Below, one piece after another: positions 17,529 to 26,000 of a DNA stretch of 64,000 bases. The notes under the pieces were generated by a model. That model saw only the letters and a program-made list of their open reading frames with translations, had not been told where the DNA came from and searched no databases. The position numbers were made by a program, and so were the translations under genes. The DNA comes from Psychroserpens burtonensis DSM 12212 (GTDB lineage: Bacteria; Bacteroidota; Bacteroidia; Flavobacteriales; Flavobacteriaceae): contig NZ_AUDE01000001.1 in assembly GCF_000425305.1 (NCBI RefSeq), forward strand, positions 248,001 through 312,000, given 5' to 3'. The first letter of the stretch is position 1. Each line of letters begins with the position of its first letter.

Positions 17529-19895
17529 ATGTTTAAAAGAATAGCATTTATCCTTTTAGCTTTAATATCCTTTGAAGGTGTTTCTCAAGATTTCTCATCA
17601 CTTTGGGAAGGCTATTTTTCATATTTTGGAATTAAAGATGTCTCTAGAGGGAATGATAAAATTTTTGCAGCCTCAGAAAATGCTATTTTTACTTATGACG
17701 TTTTTTCAAATGAAATAAATAAAATAACGACTATTGAAGGGCTTTCAGGCGAAACAATTTCTACCATTTCATATAGCGAATATTTTGGTTTATTAGTAGT
17801 GGGATACGAAACAGGTTTAATAGAAGTCGTTTTTGATGATGGTGAAATATTATCTGTGGTTGATATTCTTGAAAAAGAAAGTATTTCTCCAGTATTAAAA
17901 AAAATAAATCATTTTAATGAAAGTGAGGGGCTTTTGTATATCTCTACAGATTATGGAATCTCTGTATATGATTTAGGTCAATTACAGTTTGGGGACACTT
18001 ATTTTGTTGGAGATGGAGGAAGTCAAATTTCAATTAGTCAAACAGCAGTTTTTAATGGTTTTATGTATGTAGCAACGAGTTCAAATGGACTAAGGAAAGC
18101 CGATGTAACAAACCCTAATTTGATTGATTTTCAACAGTGGACAACAATTGTTAGTGGCAGTTTTATTGCGATTCAAAAAGTGGGTAGTAAACTATATGCT
18201 GTCGCTCAAAATAAAGTTTTGTCTGAAGTTGTGAGTGATAATTTAAGCCCATTATTTACTTATGCAACATTACCTGAGGATGTACGATCTATTAATTTAA
18301 ATTTGGTCGTTACTCTTAAAGAAGATGTTTTTGTTTATGATGAAAATTTTAATCAAATACAAACAGCATCTACAAATGAGGAGTTTGACACAGATTTCAC
18401 ATCGGCAACGATATCTAATGATAATATTTATATTGGAACAACCACTAGTGGTGTTTTGAAAACAACTCCCGAGAATTCACAAATATATGACGTCATATTG
18501 CCAGATGGACCAACAAGTAATGCTGCATTTAAAATCCAAACTGGAAATAGTGAGTTATGGTTAACTTATGGTGAGTACACCGTATCATTTAATCCCGGTC
18601 CGCTGAACTCTAGAGGTATAAGTATTTTGAGGGATTCTGAGTGGAAGAATATTCCTTATGACAGCTTGCTCACTGCAAAAAATTTAGTGGATATTGCCAT
18701 TAATCCATTTAATCCAAGTCAAGTATTTATAAGTTCTTTTCAATTTGGAATTTTAGAAATGAATAATAATGAAGCAACTGTGTTATATGGTCAAGACAAC
18801 AGTGGCTTAGAATCTTTAGTATTACCTAATAATCCAAATTTTGTAAGTATTCGTCAGACCGCTTCCAAATTTGATAGAACAGGTCTAATGTGGACACTAA
18901 CTTCAAAAGCAGATAGAGCTTTGAAGTCTTATGACCCAGCTACAAATCAATGGGAAGGCTATAGTTTCTCAGAATTAATACCTAATGCGCGAACAGGAGA
19001 GCAAGGTTTTGCTGATTTAGAAGTGGGCAATGGAGGTATGAAATGGTTAGCATCTTATAAAAATGGAGTTATAGGGTATAACACTGAAACAGAACAAATT
19101 AGTAATGTGTTTTCCGAAGAACAAAATATGCCATCTGCTCAGGTCAGAGCAATTGCTTTAGATAGCAGAAATCAACTCTGGATCGGCACAAATAAAGGAT
19201 TAAGAGTATTATTTAATACTTCTAACTTTATTAATGATCCAGATCCTAGCGTGAATGAAATAGTGATTTTAGAAGATGGTATACCAACGGAGCTACTCTC
19301 TAATCAATTTATTACAGATATTAAAGTAGATGGATCAGATAATAAATGGGTTGGAACTTTAGATTCTGGAATATTTTATTTCTCTGCAGATGGGCAAGAA
19401 ACCATATATCAGTTTACTACAGATAACTCTCCATTACCCTCTAATGCAATATCTGATATTTCTATAGATTCAGAATCTGGTAGGGTTTATATCGCTACAG
19501 ATAGAGGTTTGGTGTCTTTTTCATCTGGAGGGACAAAGCCGCAAGAAACACTAGAGGAAGCCTACGTTTATCCAAACCCGGTACGGCCAGAATATGATAT
19601 TTTAGGTTTTGACGACTTAAATAATATTAATAATGGTGTCAAAGTATCTGGACTTACCGAAAATGTAAATGTAAAAATTACTGACATCGCAGGAAACCTT
19701 GTTGCCGAAGCTCAATCTAGAGTCAATCAAAGATCCTCAAGGCAAAATTATAATTTTGCTATTGATGGTGGTACAGGAATCTGGAATGGTAAGAATTTAA
19801 GAGGAAATGTCGTGGCTTCTGGAGTATATTTGTTTTTAATATCAGATTTAGATTCGTTTGAGACGAAAGTTTTAAAATTACTGATTGTTAGATAA
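17529..19895 (+). CDS. porZ: T9SS-associated protein PorZ
   Basis: A 788-residue secreted protein. A signal peptide (residues about 1-20, ending GVSQ) is followed by SSLWEGYFSYFGIKDVSRG and KIFAASENAIFTYDV, the PorZ start pattern. Two beta-propellers follow, with repeats such as QLWIGTNKGLRVL, NKWVGTLDSGIFYF and RVYIATDRGLVSF resembling two-component-regulator propeller blades. The C-terminus (EEAYVYPNPVRPEY to FETKVLKLLIVR) is a T9SS sorting-type Ig domain. In Porphyromonas, PorZ sits on the surface and helps deliver A-LPS to cargo proteins. It is followed by recO after 12 bases, a conserved flavobacterial arrangement. Confidence 0.9.
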   Translation: MFKRIAFILLALISFEGVSQDFSSLWEGYFSYFGIKDVSRGNDKIFAASENAIFTYDVFSNEINKITTIEGLSGETISTISYSEYFGLLVVGYETGLIEVVFDDGEILSVVDILEKESISPVLKKINHFNESEGLLYISTDYGISVYDLGQLQFGDTYFVGDGGSQISISQTAVFNGFMYVATSSNGLRKADVTNPNLIDFQQWTTIVSGSFIAIQKVGSKLYAVAQNKVLSEVVSDNLSPLFTYATLPEDVRSINLNLVVTLKEDVFVYDENFNQIQTASTNEEFDTDFTSATISNDNIYIGTTTSGVLKTTPENSQIYDVILPDGPTSNAAFKIQTGNSELWLTYGEYTVSFNPGPLNSRGISILRDSEWKNIPYDSLLTAKNLVDIAINPFNPSQVFISSFQFGILEMNNNEATVLYGQDNSGLESLVLPNNPNFVSIRQTASKFDRTGLMWTLTSKADRALKSYDPATNQWEGYSFSELIPNARTGEQGFADLEVGNGGMKWLASYKNGVIGYNTETEQISNVFSEEQNMPSAQVRAIALDSRNQLWIGTNKGLRVLFNTSNFINDPDPSVNEIVILEDGIPTELLSNQFITDIKVDGSDNKWVGTLDSGIFYFSADGQETIYQFTTDNSPLPSNAISDISIDSESGRVYIATDRGLVSFSSGGTKPQETLEEAYVYPNPVRPEYDILGFDDLNNINNGVKVSGLTENVNVKITDIAGNLVAEAQSRVNQRSSRQNYNFAIDGGTGIWNGKNLRGNVVASGVYLFLISDLDSFETKVLKLLIVR

Positions 19896-19907
19896 CCAAC
19901 TCCCAAT

Positions 19908-20627
19908 ATGCTTAATAAATCAAAAGTTATTGTGCTCTCTAAACTTAAATATAGAGACAATGACCTTATAGTAAAATGCTTTACACGGCATCGAGGTGTT
20001 GTTAGCTACTTACTTAGAGGGGTTTTAAATACCAAGAAAGGTAGTTCGAAAGCCGCATATTATCAGTTATTATCTCAACTTGAGATAGAAGAAAATTATA
20101 GGCAAACTCAATCTTTACAATACATTAAAGATGTTCGCTTAGATTATAATTACACCACACTACATACTAATTTATTTAAGGGTTCTATAGTGATGTTTCT
20201 TTCAGAGGTGCTGTCTTCGGTACTAAGAGAAGAAGAAGAAAACCAACCGCTCTATCATTATTTAGAAACGACATTGAGATGGCTAGATACCAAAGATGAA
20301 TTTTCAAATTTCCACTTGCTCTTTCTGCTAAACCTAACTAAGCATTTAGGGTTTTATCCAGATATTTCAGATACAAATCAGAGGTATTTTAATTTAAATA
20401 ACGGTCTTTTTGAATCTAAAAAACAAGATGTTTACAGTATTTCCGGTGAAAATTTAACAATTCTCAAACAGTTGTTAGGCACAAATTTTGATGCCTTGGA
20501 TGGTATTAAATTAAGCTCAAAACAAAGACAGTCATTTCTAGCAATGCTATTGCTATATTTTGAATTACATTTGGGCAGTTTTAGAAAGCCAAAATCACTA
20601 AAAATTTTCAATCAGATATTCAATTAA
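19908..20627 (+). CDS. recO: DNA repair protein RecO
   Basis: A 239-residue protein. The N-terminal OB-fold starts KSKVIVLSKLKYRDNDLIVK, with RHRGVVSYLLRGVLNTKK following. The C-terminal helical part lacks obvious zinc-binding cysteines, as in many Bacteroidota RecO proteins. It loads RecA on SSB-coated DNA together with RecR. It sits 12 bases after porZ and 5 bases before the TonB receptor, so all three may share a transcript. Confidence 0.93.
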   Translation: MLNKSKVIVLSKLKYRDNDLIVKCFTRHRGVVSYLLRGVLNTKKGSSKAAYYQLLSQLEIEENYRQTQSLQYIKDVRLDYNYTTLHTNLFKGSIVMFLSEVLSSVLREEEENQPLYHYLETTLRWLDTKDEFSNFHLLFLLNLTKHLGFYPDISDTNQRYFNLNNGLFESKKQDVYSISGENLTILKQLLGTNFDALDGIKLSSKQRQSFLAMLLLYFELHLGSFRKPKSLKIFNQIFN

Positions 20628-20632
20628 AATGT

Positions 20633-23041
20633 ATGACGTTAAGACTTTCAGTTTTATTTATTTTTTCTTTCATAATAGGCCATTCTCAAACTGTAACAGT
20701 TTTAGAAGAGGGTACAAAAAAACCTATAGTTGGTGTTACTATTTTTAATTTCGAAAAAGATAAATTTGCTATAACTAATTTAGAAGGTAAAGCCTCATTA
20801 GAGCGTTTTGATATTAATGAGACTATCTATTTTCAAAACTTATTATACAAGAAGACATCTATAAAGATTGTAAAGTCAGGTCTTGATTTCACGGTGTATT
20901 TGGTGTCTAAAATAGAAGGTCTAAATCAAATTGTTATTTCTGCATCTAAGTTTGAGCAAAGTAAACGCGATATACCGCAAACTATAGTTAATATTAGCAC
21001 AAAGGATATTGAATTTGAAAACCCACAAACTAGCGCAGACCTTTTGGAGAGTACAGGTAATGTCTATATTCAAAAAAGTCAATTAGGAGGAGGAAGTCCG
21101 ATGATTAGAGGGTTTTCTACAAATCGATTGTTAATTACAGTAGATGGTGTTAGAATGAATAATGCCACATTTAGAGGCGGAAACTCACAAAACGTAATTT
21201 CTATTGATCCATTTACAATTCAAAATACAGAAATAACTTTAGGAGCAGGTTCAGTAGTTTATGGAAGTGATGCCATTGGTGGTGTCATGAGTTTTTATAC
21301 CCAAAAACCGCAATTATCATATAAAGATTCCTTGTTTTTTAGTGCTAATACAGCGGTTAGATACGCTTCTGCTAACAAAGAAAAAACAGGACATTTAGAT
21401 TTAAATTTTGGGTTAAAAAAATGGGCCTTTTTGACCAGTTTGAGTTATACAGACTTTGATGACCTTAGAATGGGAAAACATGGGCCTGATGATTACTTAA
21501 GAACAGAATATGTTGAAACCATCAATGGTGAAGACGTTATCGTTCAAAATGAAAACCCTCGCATTCAAACGCCGACAGGATACGATCAAATCAATGTTTT
21601 ACAAAAAGTTAGGTACGAACCAAAGGAAGATTTAAGTTTTGATTTAGGACTGTATTATACAACAACATCTAGCTATCCAAGATATGATAGGTTGCTGAGG
21701 TATCGCGATGATCAATTACGTTCTGCAGAGTGGGATTATGGACCGCAACGTTGGTTTATGGGTAATCTTCAAGTGACCAAATTAAGTAGTAGTTCAAACT
21801 TGTATGATAAAATTCAAGCAACAGCTGCATATCAAAATTTTCAAGAAGGTAGATTCGATCGAGATTTTCAATCAAGCATTAGAAATGTAAGGGAAGAAGC
21901 AGTAGATGCGTATTCTCTTAATGTTGATTTCGAAAAAGGCTTGAATGAAAAGAGTAAACTGTTTTATGGCTTGGAGTATGTTTATAATCATATAAACTCA
22001 ACTGGAGAAGAGGTCGATATCGTTACAAATACGGCGAGTCCAACAGTATCGAGATACCCAAATGGTTCTAATTGGCAATCTTTAGCGGCTTATGCGAGTT
22101 TTAAATACAAACCAAATACCACGTTTGTGTTTCAATCGGGTTTACGCTATAATCATGTGGTTGCTAATGCCGATTTTAGTGAGAATAATGAGTTTTTAAA
22201 CCTCCCTTTTAATTCAGCAAAACTTGATGCAGGAGCGTTAACAGGGACTGCTGGTATAAGTTGGATTCCTAGTGAGATGATACAATGGAAATTAAATGCA
22301 TCTACGGCATTTAGAGCTCCAAATATAGATGATATCGGTAAGGTGTTTGACTCTGAACCAGGTTCTGTTGTTGTACCAAATCAAAATTTAAAACCAGAGT
22401 ATGCTTATGGAGTTGAATTAGGTCTAAAGCTTAATTTTGACAATATATTCGTTTTAGATATGGCAACGTATTATACGTTTCTGGATAACGCTCTCATAAG
22501 AAGAAATTATACTTTAAATGGAGAATCTCAAATTTTATATGACGGAGAATTGAGCAATATACAAGCGATTCAAAATGCTTCTAAAGAGTGGATTTATGGA
22601 TTTGAAGTAGGAATGAAATTAAATATTTCTGATAAACTAAGATTGACATCACAATATAATATTATAGGAGGTACTGAGGAAGATGATGGTGTTGAGGTTC
22701 CAGTGCGACATATAGCTCCAAATTTTGGAAACACACATATTACATGGGAATCTGGTAGATTTTTAATAGATGCTTTTGCAGAGTACAACAATGAATTATC
22801 ATTCAATAAACTAGCTCCTTCAGAGCAATCTAAAGATTTTATATATGCTTTAGATGCTAATGGAAATCCTTATTCGCCTTCATGGTACACGTTAAATTTG
22901 AGAACTAGGTATCGCTACTCTAAAGTGCTAACAATAACAGCTTCTTTAGAGAATATGACAGATCAACGGTATAAAACCTATTCTTCTGGTATTGCAGCGC
23001 CAGGAAGAAATTTAATTATTTCTCTTAGATATAGTCTATAA
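20633..23041 (+). CDS. TonB-dependent outer-membrane receptor
   Basis: An 802-residue receptor. It has a signal peptide (residues about 1-18, ending GHSQ), a carboxypeptidase-like beta-sandwich domain (about 20-95, KKPIVGVTIFNFEKDKFAI), a plug (SKFEQSKRDIPQTIVNIS to SVVYGSDAIGGVMSFYTQKP, about 105-225) and a 22-strand barrel ending in GRNLIISLRYSL. The plug and barrel resemble haem/vitamin-type receptors more than SusC, and no SusD partner is adjacent, so the ligand is open. It follows recO by five bases and ends at a strong terminator. Confidence 0.93.
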   Translation: MTLRLSVLFIFSFIIGHSQTVTVLEEGTKKPIVGVTIFNFEKDKFAITNLEGKASLERFDINETIYFQNLLYKKTSIKIVKSGLDFTVYLVSKIEGLNQIVISASKFEQSKRDIPQTIVNISTKDIEFENPQTSADLLESTGNVYIQKSQLGGGSPMIRGFSTNRLLITVDGVRMNNATFRGGNSQNVISIDPFTIQNTEITLGAGSVVYGSDAIGGVMSFYTQKPQLSYKDSLFFSANTAVRYASANKEKTGHLDLNFGLKKWAFLTSLSYTDFDDLRMGKHGPDDYLRTEYVETINGEDVIVQNENPRIQTPTGYDQINVLQKVRYEPKEDLSFDLGLYYTTTSSYPRYDRLLRYRDDQLRSAEWDYGPQRWFMGNLQVTKLSSSSNLYDKIQATAAYQNFQEGRFDRDFQSSIRNVREEAVDAYSLNVDFEKGLNEKSKLFYGLEYVYNHINSTGEEVDIVTNTASPTVSRYPNGSNWQSLAAYASFKYKPNTTFVFQSGLRYNHVVANADFSENNEFLNLPFNSAKLDAGALTGTAGISWIPSEMIQWKLNASTAFRAPNIDDIGKVFDSEPGSVVVPNQNLKPEYAYGVELGLKLNFDNIFVLDMATYYTFLDNALIRRNYTLNGESQILYDGELSNIQAIQNASKEWIYGFEVGMKLNISDKLRLTSQYNIIGGTEEDDGVEVPVRHIAPNFGNTHITWESGRFLIDAFAEYNNELSFNKLAPSEQSKDFIYALDANGNPYSPSWYTLNLRTRYRYSKVLTITASLENMTDQRYKTYSSGIAAPGRNLIISLRYSL

Positions 23042-23080
23042 AAAAAGAGGTTTTAGTGTCGACCAAAACCTCTTTTTTTT
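23041..23080. terminator. Bidirectional terminator between TonB receptor and T9SS cargo gene
   Basis: AAAAAAGAGGTTTT and AAAACCTCTTTTTTTT pair around a ten-base loop, with A- and T-tracts on the two sides. It can serve the receptor gene (+) and the convergent large gene ending at 23099 (-). Confidence 0.85.
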
Positions 23081-23098
23081 TAAAACATAGTATCTGTT

Positions 23099-26000
23099 TT
23101 AATTTGTTTTTACAGCCTTTTTAGTAATCGTTTGTCCGTTAGATAGCCTTACTCTAGCGATATAAGCAGCCTTACTTAATTGCGATAAATTATACGTTTC
23201 AGTATTATTTTGACCTCTTAGTTTGTAGATCGTTCTCCCTAAAATATCTAGGATTTCAACAGCATTGATAGTCATATTCTTCCCTACGGAAAATTTCACA
23301 TCTCCATTACTTAGTTCTATAATGGTTAAATCGTTAGGAGATACCTCGTTCTCGTTTATTGAAAGTGATTCGGGTTGAAAAACAATTTCAAAACGGTCGT
23401 TGAATTCTCCAGTTTCCGAAGTAAATGTATAATCATTTGAGCTTAAGTTATGAGTGATATTCATAAGCATATCTTTAAGATAAACGGTGTTAGTCGTCAT
23501 GAATTCACCTTCTAATTGATAAATAGAGAAAGTATATAATGTGGCGTCATCAATTGAAGTGTAAAAGCCAATAGGTATAATTTCCTCAGTGTCTAAACTG
23601 TTTGGTTCTTTACCTTGAATTGCAAATTTTGTAGGAGTACTATTTTCAATTATAGAATAAATTATTGAGTTAGCGTTTGTTGAAAGGTTTTTAGAGGCAT
23701 CAAAATACATACCATCATTACCATCTGTCGCGCCATCTATGTAAGCGACTAGAATTTGATTAAACACACCATTATCAGACGTTAAGTTTAACCAAATTTT
23801 GTTGTCTTGATTAGCACTATTGTTTCTAAAGAATTGGTCGTTATTTCCAGTAACTCTCATGCTATTATTGAAAATTACATCTGTTGTTCTAATGGTGCCG
23901 GTGCCACCTACCAAAGTTGAACTAGAGCCATCATCCATAGATACAAAGAATCCTTGTCCTGAAGGGATATGTCTTGTTGGCATAAGTAGATCTCCACCCA
24001 TAGTTTGCCCAGATCCGTTTATAATAGCATAATCACTTTGTGAGTAGTTTAAGTTTTCATTACCATTGGTAGTGCCATCAGCATTAGTTTTGTGCGACCA
24101 AAAGAAAATAGCACCACTGGTAGAACCTACTGTTTGATCTATACTTGTGTTAGCCGTTAAAAACAAATCGGCATCTATTGCAGAAGGGTAGGGGTTACCA
24201 ATAAAATTCCAGTTGTTGTCCATAGTTTCAACATCATTCCTGTAAATAGGAACAGTAATGATACCATTGTTGAATGGTCCTTGGAAGTCATACTTATATC
24301 TTGCTGGAAAAGTAAACAGGAATGATTTAAGTGTGGAAGCGTATCCCACACCAGCAAGCATTGTGCTAGCAGCAGCAGCAGGTGTCCAATCATTAGCATC
24401 ATCATCTATGTCATCTTGTCCATCTAATGTAGCGTCATCGTTATTCGTTTCTTGGGTTTCGTCTAAATAGTTTTGGGCATTAAACCAAAAGCGTCTTACA
24501 GCAGAAGCTTCGTTTAAACCGTCTTCAATAGTCTCTCCAGAAACGGGAGATGACCAATACGTATATTCTTGATAAGTATTTAAAAATGCGGTTTCTTTTT
24601 CAACAGTTATTTTTGTTTTATCAGTCAAAACATCTCCATCAACGATGGCTAAGTCATCAACTTGTACAAAAGAGCCGTCTGTTTTAATGATGATATTTCC
24701 ATTAACCGTTAGATTATTTTGAACTCTAACAAACGTATTATTTTCTATGCTTAAAGTATGTCCTGTATTAACAATTAATTGACAGGCTTCAAAGCTCGTC
24801 TCGTTATTTGGTCCACCAACACTGGTGTCATAATCACCATCAATAAACACAATGCTATCAATAGCAGGTGGAGAAGACCAATTAGTGCCATCCCAAACAG
24901 ATTTACGGATATCTAAAAGAACAGCGTTAGTTGCAATATAGCAAGTAATATTATCTTCACGCACTTGACAGTAATATTGATAGTCATTGAAGTTAGACGT
25001 ATCTAATATATTTAAAGTTACAGATTGTTGACCAGTGTAACTTGTATTAGATGTTAAGATTTCATCCCAAGTATTTGATCCAGGTGCATTAAAAAACCAT
25101 CTGTATTCTAAATCTTGAGTATCTGTTGGTTCGTCAAAGCCTTCTATTCCCGCTATCGTTAAACTTGCTGAGAAGTTACATGCAAAAGTTGGATCAATGG
25201 GTTGTAAAGTAACTGTTGGTGCTACACCCGTAGAGAAGTCATAAGCTCCCATCGTAGAATAATCAACATCACTACAATCTGTATCATTCCAATCTGTTAT
25301 TATCCATGCTGTAGCTATAAAATTCGGATCTGGGTTTGGTATTATTGAAGAGGTATCTCTTTGGAAATTAGCACCTTTATTATTCAATCCTAAACCAGTG
25401 GCCCATGTTTCATCTCCAGAAGTTCCCCAAGCATCAACGATTCCATTAGGATTAGCACCAGTAATAGCAGCTGGTGAGTTTAAACTAATAAAATCATGTC
25501 CCAGATTTGGGTTATCTACTCCAGAAACCTCCCTAAAGAAGTTAATACTTGCGCCTACTAGTGATTGTTCTATTTGAGCTAAACTACCATCGCCACCTGC
25601 AACAGCGCACTGAGAAGATGCTGGTAATACGCCCATTGCTATGACATAGGTACTATTATTAGTAACAGAGCCTGAGTCCAAGACTAGTGTTTTTGGTGCC
25701 GTTCTATTTCCATTGTTGTAGAGTACTATACTGTAATTGGTCGTTGCAAAATTGATTGTTGCTCCAGTAGCATTATATAATTCAACATAAGTTAAACTGC
25801 CCGAAGGAGAATCAGTGACTTCACTAATAAATAAGTCTGACACTGTTGCACTAGTGCTTGTTTCACAACCAGAAATAGTGTCATTTAAAAGCGTGAATGT
25901 ATTACTGAAAACACAACTGGTAGTAAGCTGAACACTCAATGGTCCACCTACAGTAATTGTATTAGGCAGTCTTACAACAAGCTCTGCAGTTGTATCTGAG